This document shows positions 23,499-32,898 of a stretch of 35,688 nucleotides of DNA, piece after piece (the stretch's first letter is position 1; each line of letters opens with the position of its first letter). The stretch spans positions 1 to 35,688 of the forward strand of contig JADGDQ010000018.1 of NCBI GenBank assembly GCA_016744805.1, given 5' to 3'. The notes below the pieces were generated by a model. It was given only the letters and a program-made list of their open reading frames with translations, was not told where the DNA came from and did not search any database. Origin of the DNA: Sulfurovaceae bacterium (GTDB lineage Bacteria > Campylobacterota > Campylobacteria > Campylobacterales > Sulfurovaceae). Position numbers and translations under genes: made by a program.

Positions 23499-24197
23499 TT
23501 ATCTACTGAAAAATTCATCAAGTGTATCAATAAGTTCCTTTAAACTTGGTACTTTTTCTTTGGTGTGAAGATATAAATTTTCATAATCTATAGCTTCTAC
23601 GGTTCTTCTTATCTGTTTTTCACTTTTTGTCCAATGTTTATTTATGAGTTGATAAATATTATTGAGTGTATTTGCTGGATGGGATATCTCTCTTTCAAAA
23701 TTTTCTATATTTTGTAAATCAATGACACTACTAATCTCTTCTAGTGTTAAGTGCTTATCTAGATTTTGATAATGATTAAACTCCGCTATAAACCAAGTTT
23801 CAATCTCCATAACAGCTAAAATCATTTTTGTATAGATTAAATCTTCATTTACCAATAGAGCTTTTAATCTATTTTGAATTCTCTCTTTCTTCTCATAACC
23901 TATGGGATAGAGATCCCTCAATCCAATGATCGTAAAAAAATCTTTTGAGAGTAGTGCTTGATAGTTCTCTTTTATGTCGCTCAATACTTTAGCATCATTA
24001 CAAGAGTTATAGATTCTAATTTTGTATTGGCTATCTAAATCATTAAACTCTTCAATAAATGGACATCTATTTTGTCCTTGCAAAACTCTTTTTTGAATTT
24101 CGACATTATAAATACCTGCCATCTCTTCAACTAGTTTTTCAATAAATATAAGTTCTGTTTTTCCCTCTACAAATATGGCTAATTTCTTGATAGACAC
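23499..24197 (-). CDS. TOPRIM-domain protein, RloB/DUF4276-like
   Basis: The 232-residue protein opens with a TOPRIM-like strand and glutamate, [17 protein letters not shown] (E11). Further on come [10 protein letters not shown] (D95) and [13 protein letters not shown] (E131, E133), resembling DUF4276/RloB-type proteins. Such proteins are probably nucleases and are encoded next to SMC-like ATPases. It overlaps the upstream ATPase by one base (start and stop share position 24197). It shares only the general TOPRIM pattern with the DUF4435 protein encoded at 20337-21188. The ribH start is 22 bases downstream. Activity is inferred from the fold; a DxD pair is not obvious. Confidence 0.7.
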   Translation of the reverse strand: MSIKKLAIFVEGKTELIFIEKLVEEMAGIYNVEIQKRVLQGQNRCPFIEEFNDLDSQYKIRIYNSCNDAKVLSDIKENYQALLSKDFFTIIGLRDLYPIGYEKKERIQNRLKALLVNEDLIYTKMILAVMEIETWFIAEFNHYQNLDKHLTLEEISSVIDLQNIENFEREISHPANTLNNIYQLINKHWTKSEKQIRRTVEAIDYENLYLHTKEKVPSLKELIDTLDEFFSR

Positions 24198-25309
24198 TAG
24201 TCACTCCAAACACAGTTCTTATAATATTCTCCAGAGAAAAAATCAAAATTATTAAGCCCAATATCCTCAAAGTTTTCAAAGTTTTTTGGATGAGTCTTTT
24301 GGCTATAAAAATCAATCTTGCCTTTTTCATCTTTGTCTACAATAATCCAATAGTCCAAAGGAACATTATTCATTACTAATCTATCATTTGTGGTCATAAT
24401 AAGTTGCATTTTATCTTTTTGTTTTTCTGCATTTTTTATAAGATAGTTAATAAGACTATCAGCTCTCTCAAAATCAAGCCCCTCACCAATATCATCTATT
24501 AAAATAGTTATATTATCTTCTACAGTAAAATCTAAATAAGTTATTTGTATAATTAAAGACAATGCCCTAAACATCCCTTGAGAGATTTCTCTTTGAAATA
24601 TCTCTTTGCCATTCTCTTTAATATAGAGTGCATATACTTGATAAGCAATATCAGCAGTATAAATATCTTCTATATCATATCCTATGCTATTAAAGGTTTC
24701 TATAATCTTATTTTTAAATGGCTCTTTGAACTCTTTTAATCCTTCTCTAAATTTATATACTACTTGCTTGTCATCATAAGTAAATATTTTATTTTTTATA
24801 TCATAACCAAGTGGTTGACCCAAACTATCTCCAAATTTAAATAGATAAAAAGAGCTTATCCAATTGAAAATAGGTTCTAATAATTTATGCTGTATCTTAT
24901 CTCTCTTATTAGCTAATAGTATTTTGTTATTTTCTATTCCAAAATCTAGTTTTGAGTCTTGAGAATCGTACTTTATTTGACCTTTACCACTTTTATTTCT
25001 TGAAAAATAGAGAGTACCATCAATTTTTAACTCTTCGAAAAGTACTATAGAATTATCTATTTTTAAATCATATATATACTCTGTTTTATTTTCAAGTAAT
25101 TTAATATTCCAATTATATATTGAAGAGTCATTTTCAATCTTTCCTTCTCTCAAAAAATCTATTACTATAGAAATAGAGTTCAATATTCTTGTTTTTCCAG
25201 AAGCATTTTTACCTGCAATGAGATTAATTTTAGAAAAATCAAAATTATCTATTTTCCACTTGTTGTTCTCAAAGTATTCTTTTGAAAAACTAATAGATTC
25301 TGCATACAT
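24197..25309 (-). CDS. AAA ATPase paired with TOPRIM protein, second system
   Basis: The 370-residue ATPase has Walker A NLIAGKNASGKTRI (29-42) and Walker B ITILIDDIGEGLDFERA (267-283), where the usual DE pair is DD (D272, D273). EISQGMFRALSL (241-252) stands in for the ABC signature, and MTTNDRLVMN (305-314) is a sensor-like strand. This is an AAA_15/AAA_21 relative clearly different from the ATPase at 21181-22509. It begins 12 bases after the kdsA stop with AAGGAA between, and its stop overlaps the start of the TOPRIM gene by one base. The pair resembles RloA/RloB- or OLD/Gabija-like defence modules, without matching one exactly by eye. Confidence 0.75.
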   Translation of the reverse strand: MYAESISFSKEYFENNKWKIDNFDFSKINLIAGKNASGKTRILNSISIVIDFLREGKIENDSSIYNWNIKLLENKTEYIYDLKIDNSIVLFEELKIDGTLYFSRNKSGKGQIKYDSQDSKLDFGIENNKILLANKRDKIQHKLLEPIFNWISSFYLFKFGDSLGQPLGYDIKNKIFTYDDKQVVYKFREGLKEFKEPFKNKIIETFNSIGYDIEDIYTADIAYQVYALYIKENGKEIFQREISQGMFRALSLIIQITYLDFTVEDNITILIDDIGEGLDFERADSLINYLIKNAEKQKDKMQLIMTTNDRLVMNNVPLDYWIIVDKDEKGKIDFYSQKTHPKNFENFEDIGLNNFDFFSGEYYKNCVWSD

Positions 25310-25321
25310 ACTTATTCCTTC

Positions 25322-26119
25322 TTACTCCACTATCACCCTAATAGCATCTATCTCTTTCACCAAATGGTGCAAATCATCCAATTGTATCATATTTGGTCCA
25401 TCGCTCAGGGCTATAGATGGGTCGAAGTGGGTTTCAAAGAAGAAGCCATCTACACCTACAGCAGCGGCGGCACGGGAGAGGTAGGGGACAAAAGAGCTAT
25501 CGCCACCGCTACTCGCTCCTCCACTTGCTGGCATCTGTACTGAGTGTGTTGCGTCAAAGACTACAGGAGCAAACTCTCTCATTATCTTTAATCCACGCAT
25601 ATCTACTACAAGATTACCATAACCAAAGCTAGAGCCTCGTTCTGTAAGCCATACTCCATATTTTTTGGCATTTTCATAGTTTACTTTATCACATCCTCGT
25701 GTTTTAAGAACTTTTGCTACAGAGTGTTCCATTGCTTGTGGTGCTAGGAATTGCCCTTTTTTAATATTGACTACCGCTGATGTCTTAGCTGCTGCTACTA
25801 ATAAGTCAGTTTGTCTAGATAAAAATGCAGGGATTTGGAGTACATCAGCTACTTCGGCTACTACAGATGCCTGTGATGCATCATGAATATCAGTAAGTAT
25901 TTGATAACCAAACTCTTCTTTAACATCTTGTAACATGCGTAAGCCTTCATCTAATCCTGGACCTCTAAAGCTATCAAGGCTAGTACGATTTGCCTTGTCA
26001 AAACTTGCTTTAAAATAGAAGTCTTTAGTACAATCTTCGTGATAAGGCTTAAGAGCCTCAGCTATCTTATAAACTGTGTCTTTACTCTCGATAACACAAG
26101 GTCCTGAAATCATTATCAT
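25322..26119 (-). CDS. kdsA: 3-deoxy-8-phosphooctulonate (KDO-8-P) synthase
   Basis: KdsA joins phosphoenolpyruvate and arabinose-5-phosphate to KDO-8-phosphate for lipopolysaccharide. The 265-residue protein matches the family from ISGPCVIES through [46 protein letters not shown] and [11 protein letters not shown]8 in GPC marks the metal-dependent class, where metal-independent enzymes have asparagine. The N-terminus is some 12 residues shorter than in H. pylori but the start has AAGGAA upstream. It heads the strand that continues through both ATPase/TOPRIM pairs, ribH, nusB and mqnC. Confidence 0.96.
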   Translation of the reverse strand: MIMISGPCVIESKDTVYKIAEALKPYHEDCTKDFYFKASFDKANRTSLDSFRGPGLDEGLRMLQDVKEEFGYQILTDIHDASQASVVAEVADVLQIPAFLSRQTDLLVAAAKTSAVVNIKKGQFLAPQAMEHSVAKVLKTRGCDKVNYENAKKYGVWLTERGSSFGYGNLVVDMRGLKIMREFAPVVFDATHSVQMPASGGASSGGDSSFVPYLSRAAAAVGVDGFFFETHFDPSIALSDGPNMIQLDDLHHLVKEIDAIRVIVE

Positions 26120-26168
26120 ATCTATATTCCTTTTTTATTAAGAGTTCTATTTTGGACAAATGAGGTAG

Positions 26169-26174
26169 ATTATA
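26169..26174 (-). promoter_or_regulatory. Candidate -10 box for kdsA and the genes after it
   Basis: The minus strand reads TATAAT, 49 bases before the kdsA ATG and preceded by a T-run. No -35 box is visible. It is the only promoter-like site I see before the run of nine further genes. The rest of the 206-bp gap 26120-26325 holds the petC hairpin and otherwise nothing recognised. Confidence 0.45.
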
Positions 26175-26294
26175 CCTAAAAAAATCCAAACATCAGCTAT
26201 AAGCTAGAGTATAGTTTGTATATTTATTTTTGTATTTGAAGAGATAAGTGATAAAGTAAGAAGTAAAAGTAGTTTAGATAGTAAAAGAGTAGTA

Positions 26295-26314
26295 CCAAGA
26301 GCCTAAGCCCTTGG
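26295..26314 (-). terminator. Probable hairpin terminator after petABC
   Basis: On the minus strand CCAAG pairs with CTTGG, extended past one mismatch by two further G-C pairs, 11 bases after the petC stop. A T-rich stretch with interruptions follows (TACTACTCTTTTACT). The position suits a terminator, but the T-tract is imperfect. Confidence 0.45.
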
Positions 26315-26325
26315 ATAGATCAATT

Positions 26326-27321
26326 TTAGTGGTGACCTCTCCACTTCTCTTTTTTCCATAGGAAAGCAAGTGCTGAGAACACTACAAAGAATAAAATTAC
26401 CCACGGTCCAATAGCTTCTCTAGCAGGTTTGCTAGGATCACCAATTTCTGTAAGGTATGCTTTTACTTTTTCATAACCCTCTTTACTTACACCAACTCTA
26501 GGCATAGGAGTACCTGCTAGGTGACCTTGTGGATTTTCTACAAAAGTCTCCATAAAGTGTTCCCCTCTTGCTCTAATAATCATAGAGAGATCAGGTGGTA
26601 ATTTACCCATATAAGCTTTAACAAGATCTTGCTCTTCAAGTATTTTTACTTGATAAGATAACTCATCTTTTTTATACTTAAATTTAGGTGTATCACCTAA
26701 CTGTGAAGTTTTAGCATAACGCATAGCATGACATCTACCACAAGCTTGATCAAATGCCTCTTTATTTGTCATTTCAGCAGATTTTTTTGCTTTTAAGAAA
26801 GCAACTACATCAGCTATACTTTGATCATCAGTAAACATAGTAGATACTGAACCCATTGGATGCATCATAGGATCAGCATATTTATGATCTACATTTGATG
26901 CCATTGCTGGATTTTTGATAAGTGCTATAAGATAATTTTTATCATATAACGCACCTGCATTATCCAACTTTGGAGGAATAACACCACCCATATTAGGGGC
27001 ACCATCCATGTGACATCCTGCACACATAGCAAAACCAGCTTCACCAGCTGTTGCATTGCCTTTGAGTTTAGATATTCTAGCTACATCAGCCCAAAAAGTC
27101 TTTTTTGCTGCGGCAGTTGCTTCAGCTTCCTTGACTTTTACACCACTCTCTTTAGCTAATGCAACTCTTGCTGCTGCTTCAGCATTGTCTGCTGTACCAT
27201 CATAAGTAAAACCATGCCCTTCGACATGTTTGTGCATCTGAGAGTGAGCAAATGGCTCAACACCCCAGTACAAAAAGAGTGTAAAGAACGCTACAACTCC
27301 GAATATTTTAAGTTCTTTCAT
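26326..27321 (-). CDS. petC: Cytochrome c1 subunit of bc1 complex, di-haem type
   Basis: This periplasmic haem subunit passes electrons from the Rieske protein to soluble cytochrome c. The 331-residue protein has two haem motifs, CAGCH (100-104) and CGRCH (194-198), with candidate axial methionines in HPMGS (M156) and GTPMP. Membrane anchors lie at both ends (about 7-22 and 307-323). Two haems make it the cytochrome c4-like form typical of Campylobacterota rather than the mono-haem c1 of Alphaproteobacteria. It follows petB by ten bases. Confidence 0.94.
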   Translation of the reverse strand: MKELKIFGVVAFFTLFLYWGVEPFAHSQMHKHVEGHGFTYDGTADNAEAAARVALAKESGVKVKEAEATAAAKKTFWADVARISKLKGNATAGEAGFAMCAGCHMDGAPNMGGVIPPKLDNAGALYDKNYLIALIKNPAMASNVDHKYADPMMHPMGSVSTMFTDDQSIADVVAFLKAKKSAEMTNKEAFDQACGRCHAMRYAKTSQLGDTPKFKYKKDELSYQVKILEEQDLVKAYMGKLPPDLSMIIRARGEHFMETFVENPQGHLAGTPMPRVGVSKEGYEKVKAYLTEIGDPSKPAREAIGPWVILFFVVFSALAFLWKKEKWRGHH

Positions 27322-27331
27322 TCCTTACTCC

Positions 27332-28546
27332 TTAAAGTTTTTTTTCTGATTTAGTAATAATTGGTAGGGCAATCCACAATGCAAAGAATGTGAGTGCTGC
27401 AACCAATCCGATAGTATTCCAAATACCTTGTGGTGGTAATTTACCCATAAATGTTAAGACAAGCATATCAATAAGCATAATCCAGAACCAAATATGGAAT
27501 AAACCTCTTCTACTTGCTGGAGCAACATTTGGGCTTCTATCTAGGAATGGTAGTGCCAAGAATATAACTTGTGCGATACCAAATGCTATCAAACCAAGAT
27601 CTTTACTAAATGGTCTCAAAATTTCATAACTCCAAAGGAAATACCACTCAGGATAGATGTGTGCAGGTGTTTTGAGTCCATCAGCTGGATCAAAGTTTAC
27701 TGGGTCCATCGCAAACTGGAAGTGATAGAATGTCAAGTAGAAGAACAAGATAAAATATACACCCATTACAAATATATCTTTACTTAAGAACACTGGACTA
27801 AATGGAATAACTTTTGATTCTTTAACTTTTCCTGCTTTGTAAAGCTCTGCAGCCTCTTCAAAGTCTATCTCTGCACCCTCTTGGTTGTTAACATGAGGAA
27901 TTCTCAATGTACCAAAGTGAAGAACAATCAAACCAATAATTGCTAAAGGAAGTAAAAGTACATGAAGCATAAAGAATCGTGTCAAGAAGGCATCACCAGG
28001 AACATAATCTCCTCTAATCCACTCAACTAAACCATAGGCTTCAAGTGAACCACCAGAGAAGAGGTTTGTAATAACCATACCAGCCCAATAACTCATTTGT
28101 CCCCATGGGAGCATATATCCAGAGAAAGCTTCTGCTGAGAAAGTAACAAACAAAAGCATACCAGAAAGCCAAATAAGCTCACGACCTTTTTTGTATGAAC
28201 CGTAGTAGATACCTGTAAACATATGAATATAAATAATTAAGAATACCAATGATGCAGCTACACCATGAATATGTCTCCATAACCAACCATAACCAACTTC
28301 AGTCATAATAGTATAGTTAACACTATCAAATGCTAAATTTACATCTGGTTTATAATACATAAGAAGAAAGATACCACTTACAAGAAGTATACCAAATGTT
28401 GCTGCCAAAACCATACCCATTGCCCATAGGAAATTAATATCTTTTGGAATCCAATATTCAGTTTGCATCACTTTTTTAAGCGTATTAACCGCTAACCGCT
28501 GATCCATCCATTCATTGATACTGTTTGCTTTTTCAAATTTTGCCAT
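27332..28546 (-). CDS. petB: Cytochrome b subunit of bc1 complex
   Basis: The 404-residue membrane protein carries the two b haems and the quinol oxidation and reduction sites. The haem helices show WRHIHGVAASLVFLIIYIHMF (about 90-110, histidines at both ends) and a second pair in MLHVLLLPLAIIGLIVLH. The quinol-site PEWY motif appears in HIYPEWYFLWSYEILRP. There are eight or nine membrane helices. The protein combines the b6-like and subunit IV-like halves in one chain, as in true bc1 complexes. It lies ten bases after petA and ten before petC. Confidence 0.96.
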   Translation of the reverse strand: MAKFEKANSINEWMDQRLAVNTLKKVMQTEYWIPKDINFLWAMGMVLAATFGILLVSGIFLLMYYKPDVNLAFDSVNYTIMTEVGYGWLWRHIHGVAASLVFLIIYIHMFTGIYYGSYKKGRELIWLSGMLLFVTFSAEAFSGYMLPWGQMSYWAGMVITNLFSGGSLEAYGLVEWIRGDYVPGDAFLTRFFMLHVLLLPLAIIGLIVLHFGTLRIPHVNNQEGAEIDFEEAAELYKAGKVKESKVIPFSPVFLSKDIFVMGVYFILFFYLTFYHFQFAMDPVNFDPADGLKTPAHIYPEWYFLWSYEILRPFSKDLGLIAFGIAQVIFLALPFLDRSPNVAPASRRGLFHIWFWIMLIDMLVLTFMGKLPPQGIWNTIGLVAALTFFALWIALPIITKSEKKL

Positions 28547-28556
28547 ACTATACCCC

Positions 28557-29057
28557 TTATACCGTTAAGCCAGCGGCTAGCATTTTTTCATAATCAGGTC
28601 CAGCTTCACCAAGTACAATTTTTGTCCCATCAACTTTGAATGGTGGAACTTCTAATGGACTAGGCGGAGGACCAAAGATCTCATGACCACTAGCATCGAA
28701 TTCACCACCATGACAAGCACATTTGAACTTGAATTCATCTGCTACATAAGCAGGGATACATCCAAGGTGTGTACAAAGACCTATAGAAACATGGAATCTG
28801 TCAGAACCAACGATAATATCTCTATCATCAGCTTTCATATCAGCTGTTTTTTTCAAAACAAAGATAGGCTTCCCTCTCCATTTCTCTACATTTAACACAT
28901 TTGGCTCTGCTGCACTTACATCTACTGTTGTAAATCCTGCTGCCTTTACGCTAGGAAGTGGATCCCAGCTTCGTTTCATTGCATATAGAGCGGCTAGACC
29001 ACCTACTGCAGTAAAACCACCGAGTGCTACACCCATAAAGTCTCTTCTACTACTCAT
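28557..29057 (-). CDS. petA: Rieske iron-sulfur subunit of bc1 complex
   Basis: The 166-residue protein starts with a twin-arginine signal, SSRRDFMGVALGGF, which also serves as membrane anchor (about 10-26). The 2Fe-2S site is complete: CTHLGC (95-100) and CACHGGEF (113-120), with ligands C95, H97, C113 and H116 and a disulfide C100-C115. It takes electrons from menaquinol at cytochrome b and swings to cytochrome c1. It is first in petABC, with AAAGGAAAGG before the ATG and a -10 box 31 bases upstream. Confidence 0.96.
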   Translation of the reverse strand: MSSRRDFMGVALGGFTAVGGLAALYAMKRSWDPLPSVKAAGFTTVDVSAAEPNVLNVEKWRGKPIFVLKKTADMKADDRDIIVGSDRFHVSIGLCTHLGCIPAYVADEFKFKCACHGGEFDASGHEIFGPPPSPLEVPPFKVDGTKIVLGEAGPDYEKMLAAGLTV

Positions 29058-29088
29058 ACCTTTCCTTTAATTAAAATTTAATCTCCTG

Positions 29089-29094
29089 ATTATA
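29089..29094 (-). promoter_or_regulatory. -10 box of petABC
   Basis: The minus strand reads TATAAT 31 bases before the petA ATG, in the 57-bp gap after the PseG-like gene. No -35 box is seen. It suggests that petABC is transcribed separately from purT and the PseG-like gene. Confidence 0.5.
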
Positions 29095-29114
29095 GTCCAA
29101 ATACTATTAAGGGC

Positions 29115-29975
29115 TTATAAATTAATTCTATTCATAATATTTATCATAGTAATATCACTATAATTTGTTACTTTTGTATTCTCTTGAACATCTTTGTCTA
29201 GTATAGATTCTAAATTAATATTATCAAAACTATCAATAATATTGATACCAAATGAGTCTAATTTATCTAAAAAACATTGAGAGTCTTCCTTTTGTTTGAG
29301 GTATACTACCTTTGCTCCTGAAGCTCTTGATTCTAATGCACACTGAGATGAAGCTGTTACAACTTCACTACTTGTACGAATTAATTCTTTATATTCTTCG
29401 GGTTCGTGAAGTTTGGGAAATATTTTAGACAAAGCATCTTCATATTTTACAAAAAAGTAGTTCCCAAGAATAAGTTCCATATTGCTAGTACTAAAAAAGT
29501 CTGATAGAGATAATACCACTTTGTCATAATCAGAATCCCCAAAGAAAAATACTCTACGGTCAACTTTTTCTAAAATATCAAAATAATCTTTGTCTACTAT
29601 AAGTGAAGAGAAATTTTCATCAGAAGGAGTCATTAGTACTTCTCCATATAAAGAAACATTATCACAACTATCTAATACATGAAATAGCGTAGAGTATTCT
29701 TTAGTATATCTTTCTATTCGTCCTCTATCTTCTTCTGGAGTATCAATAAAAACTACATCACCTTTTTGTGCTATAACATCTACATCCATAATAGTTTCCA
29801 AAGTTACAGCATCACCCACTCCAAACTCTTTGGCTACTAACCCTGCTCTAAAATCATTTACAAAAAGTTGTACTTGCACACCTTTTTCTCGTAGCGAATT
29901 AATCAAAGCTACACCTCTTTTGACTCTATCAAGTCCCCATTTATGTCCACTGAATGCATAATAATATATTTTCAT
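29115..29975 (-). CDS. PseG-like GT-B-fold protein of unknown substrate
   Basis: The 286-residue protein resembles the SpsG/PseG group of GT-B-type sugar-nucleotide hydrolases and glycosyltransferases. Its N-terminus SGHKWGLDRVKRGVALINSLREKGVQVQLFVND resembles the glycine-loop and helix of PseG. The segment SSEVVTASSQCALESRASGAKVVYLKQ (about 206-232) resembles the C-terminal sugar-nucleotide site of that fold. The remainder is too divergent for a substrate call. It overlaps the purT stop by one base (TAATG), so the two are co-translated, but no link to purine synthesis is evident. Confidence 0.55.
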   Translation of the reverse strand: MKIYYYAFSGHKWGLDRVKRGVALINSLREKGVQVQLFVNDFRAGLVAKEFGVGDAVTLETIMDVDVIAQKGDVVFIDTPEEDRGRIERYTKEYSTLFHVLDSCDNVSLYGEVLMTPSDENFSSLIVDKDYFDILEKVDRRVFFFGDSDYDKVVLSLSDFFSTSNMELILGNYFFVKYEDALSKIFPKLHEPEEYKELIRTSSEVVTASSQCALESRASGAKVVYLKQKEDSQCFLDKLDSFGINIIDSFDNINLESILDKDVQENTKVTNYSDITMINIMNRINL

Positions 29976-31144
29976 TATTTGTCACTTATCCCTTCTACTA
30001 TTTCTAATGCTCTTCTTTTTGCCTCTTCAACCTCATCTAAAACTAATGAGACTGCCATACGACGACCAATATGCGACTCTGGTTTCCCAAAGACTCTTAC
30101 AAAACTATCTTTAGTAAATGCACCATTTGGTATATCAAGTATTGGACTATCGTTATGATTTTTGGCTTTATACGCTCCACTTGCTCCTGATCCATAAAAG
30201 ATATAATCAAGAGGTAACCCAAGAATAGCTCTTATATGCAGAGCAAATTCACTTTGACTTTGGGTAATGAGTGTCACCATTCCTGTATCATGTGGACGAG
30301 GAGAGAGTTCTGAAAAGTAGACTTCATCATCTTTAACAAAAAACTCAACACCAAATATACCACGACCACCCAAACCATCAGTAACAGCTTTGGCTATATC
30401 TTGAGCTCTTTTCAATGCAATAGCACTCATAGGCATAGGTTGCCACGAAAGAATATAATCTCCATCTTTTTGGATATGCCCTATAGGTTCACAAAATGTT
30501 GTACCTGTCTCATTGCGTACACTCAAAAGTGTAATCTCATAATCAAAAGCAACAAACTCTTCTACAATAAGCTCACTCGCATCTCCCCTAGCCTCTTTGG
30601 CAATCTCCCAAGAAGATGCAATATCTTCAGCACTTCTTGCAATACTTTGTCCATGACCAGAACTACTCATCACTGGCTTAATTACACAAGGAAAACCAAT
30701 TTTTTGTGCGGACGCTTCTAATGCTTCTAGTGTGGTAACAAACTCATAATTACTTGTTTTTAATCCCAACTCTTCAGAGGCAAAAACACGAATATTTTTA
30801 CGGTTCATAGTTTTATTAACTGCCTCAGCATTTGGAATTACATGAAAGCCTTCTGCCTCCGCATCAAAAAGAGCTTCTATACTAAGAGCTTCTACTTCTG
30901 GCAAAATATATGTGGGATTTTCTTTACGGATAAGTTCCAAAAGAGCTTGACGGTCTTGCATATCTACTACACAAGCCTTGTTTGCCACAAGATGTGCAGG
31001 AGCATTAGCATATCTATCTACAGCAATAACTTCTATACCCAATCTTTGTGCCTCTATAGCAACTTCTTTTCCAAGCTCTCCAGAGCCTAAAAGCATAATC
31101 TTAATAGCATCTGCTTGTAGTGGTGAGGTAAATATCATACGCAA
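29975..31144 (-). CDS. purT: Formate-dependent GAR transformylase
   Basis: PurT uses ATP and formate to formylate GAR, doing the PurN step without folate. The 389-residue ATP-grasp protein matches E. coli PurT from [21 protein letters not shown] (about 16-36) through [36 protein letters not shown] and [25 protein letters not shown]. Its presence with purN gives the organism both routes in one 23-kb stretch. Its start lies 50 bases after the phosphoesterase gene. No strong promoter was recognised in that gap. Confidence 0.96.
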   Translation of the reverse strand: MRMIFTSPLQADAIKIMLLGSGELGKEVAIEAQRLGIEVIAVDRYANAPAHLVANKACVVDMQDRQALLELIRKENPTYILPEVEALSIEALFDAEAEGFHVIPNAEAVNKTMNRKNIRVFASEELGLKTSNYEFVTTLEALEASAQKIGFPCVIKPVMSSSGHGQSIARSAEDIASSWEIAKEARGDASELIVEEFVAFDYEITLLSVRNETGTTFCEPIGHIQKDGDYILSWQPMPMSAIALKRAQDIAKAVTDGLGGRGIFGVEFFVKDDEVYFSELSPRPHDTGMVTLITQSQSEFALHIRAILGLPLDYIFYGSGASGAYKAKNHNDSPILDIPNGAFTKDSFVRVFGKPESHIGRRMAVSLVLDEVEEAKRRALEIVEGISDK

Positions 31145-31194
31145 CCTTCTTTCATTTAATATAAGAAGATTTTAGCGAAAATTTTATTTAAACC

Positions 31195-32895
31195 CTATTG
31201 ACTCTGGAACTTTCTCTCTAAGTTTCCTATCCACTCCGCTCGACTTGCGTGTAGAGATTGACAACTTCCATAAAGCTGTAAATCTTTGGCATAGACAGGT
31301 GAACTAGCTTTTAAATTATCATTAAGTTCTTGAAGCTTTTTGAGTATCTCTAGTTTATCACTACGACACCGCACACTTTTTGCAAAATTAATATTATTAT
31401 CTTTATTATAAAGCACTATATTAGGTGTCTCAGAAGATCCAATAGAAGCAAAACAGTCGCGAACTCTCTGCTGAGTCGCTTTGGCTATTAATCTATTATA
31501 CTGTTTTGTCTTAGTCTCATCTTCAGCAAAGTACTGATTAGCATTTATATCATTAAAGAGCCGTAGATAGGTAGTAATTCCTACATTTAAGGTTGCTTCA
31601 TGTGTATAATGTGCAGTATAAAGACCTCTTTGTGCTTGCTTGTAAGAAGTATAACTATCATTAGGTGCATGCGTATAATTATAGCGTTCGCTACACCATT
31701 TACTCTCTTTGAGTGTATTAACTCTTATAGGATAGAGTGTTGAAGAGAGTTTAGAAGTATTTGCATGTAAATTTCTTACTTCATTTGGATAATCTGTAAT
31801 AGAGCCAACATTTACTTCTATTACCTTTGCATTTACAATATATCCTGAATGTGTATGTGCAGAGATATATCCTATAGCATAAGGATTTTTATCTATGATA
31901 TTGGTAATCCACTTTTTTTCTTCACTCTCAAACTCTTCAAGAGGATGATGCCCAAATATCATAAATTTTTCTTTTTTCTTTCGATGTTCTTCACTCCATT
32001 TTTCAATAATAAGTTGTTGATCTTTTGTAATACCTGCTATATTACCAGGATTACGATAGCCATTTATTTGAAGATAGCCTAATACATTAAGCGGTCTTTT
32101 CTCGTAGTTAGCTGTGTCAATTACTATACCTTTTAGGCTTTTTTGTCTATGTTTAGAAGGTATATTTATCTCTTGAATCAAAAAAGAACTATATTCATCA
32201 TGTTCTGTAGCAAATCGCTGGACAAATATCCGTTGTACAAAAGCATCTTTATTATCTGTTCTATACTCTCCTGTAGTATTTGGAGGATAGTAGATAGGGA
32301 TATAGGCTAAGTAACGATTAATAAACTTCCCTTTTGTAAATCGTTTACTCTCATTTCCCTCATCATTTGGGATAGGATAAGTATTGTCACAGGCTGTTGC
32401 CCACCGCTCTTTGGGTTTGCTTCCCTGCCCTGCGGATACACCATACCAATAAAAATCATGATTACCTGGAGCCATAACAAACTTATTTTTATCTACAGAA
32501 GAGTGTAAAGAGTTTTCAAATCTATTCCACTCATTTAAACATGCAATATTTAAAGCATCTCCCAAATGAATAACTAATTTCTCTTTGCTTTTATGCTGTT
32601 GGAGTGTTAAATCAAGTAACTCTTTAGAAAAAATATCTAATTGTGGTGGTCGAATAGCTACTTTAGTCAGCTTATCTGCATAAAAGTTTCTTAATATTGC
32701 GGGGTCAGTATAGATATTATTAAATTGATTATCACCAACAAGTAAAATAGGATATTTAAGTGTGTCTATATTAGATTTAGGAAAACTTTGTTCATCTTTG
32801 ATAGTATGCCAAACATGTTTTTCACTAGCCTTTTTAGCACTACATCCCATAAGCATCAAAAGCCATGTAAATATTATAATTACTATTTTTAACAT
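31195..32895 (-). CDS. Lipoprotein metallophosphoesterase (calcineurin-like)
   Basis: The 566-residue protein has a lipoprotein signal with lipobox LMLMGC (C18), so it is membrane-anchored and exported. It carries the five metallophosphoesterase motifs: VGDNQ (D55), HLGDA (D113), PGNHDF (144-148), FGHHP (314-318) and SAHTHSG (345-351). These bind two metals and hydrolyse phosphoesters. The C-terminal 200 residues contain several spaced cysteines (KWCSERY, DCFASIG, SVRCRS, YGSCQS) and match nothing I recognise. It follows the XpaC-like gene by three bases. The substrate is unknown. Confidence 0.82.
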   Translation of the reverse strand: MLKIVIIIFTWLLMLMGCSAKKASEKHVWHTIKDEQSFPKSNIDTLKYPILLVGDNQFNNIYTDPAILRNFYADKLTKVAIRPPQLDIFSKELLDLTLQQHKSKEKLVIHLGDALNIACLNEWNRFENSLHSSVDKNKFVMAPGNHDFYWYGVSAGQGSKPKERWATACDNTYPIPNDEGNESKRFTKGKFINRYLAYIPIYYPPNTTGEYRTDNKDAFVQRIFVQRFATEHDEYSSFLIQEINIPSKHRQKSLKGIVIDTANYEKRPLNVLGYLQINGYRNPGNIAGITKDQQLIIEKWSEEHRKKKEKFMIFGHHPLEEFESEEKKWITNIIDKNPYAIGYISAHTHSGYIVNAKVIEVNVGSITDYPNEVRNLHANTSKLSSTLYPIRVNTLKESKWCSERYNYTHAPNDSYTSYKQAQRGLYTAHYTHEATLNVGITTYLRLFNDINANQYFAEDETKTKQYNRLIAKATQQRVRDCFASIGSSETPNIVLYNKDNNINFAKSVRCRSDKLEILKKLQELNDNLKASSPVYAKDLQLYGSCQSLHASRAEWIGNLERKFQSQ

Positions 32896-32898
32896 CTA

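Noticed and set aside
23477-23530. Longer RibH from an ATG at 23530.
   Set aside because: It adds 18 residues not seen in the family and overlaps the TOPRIM gene; the ATG at 23476 has GGAAAA upstream.
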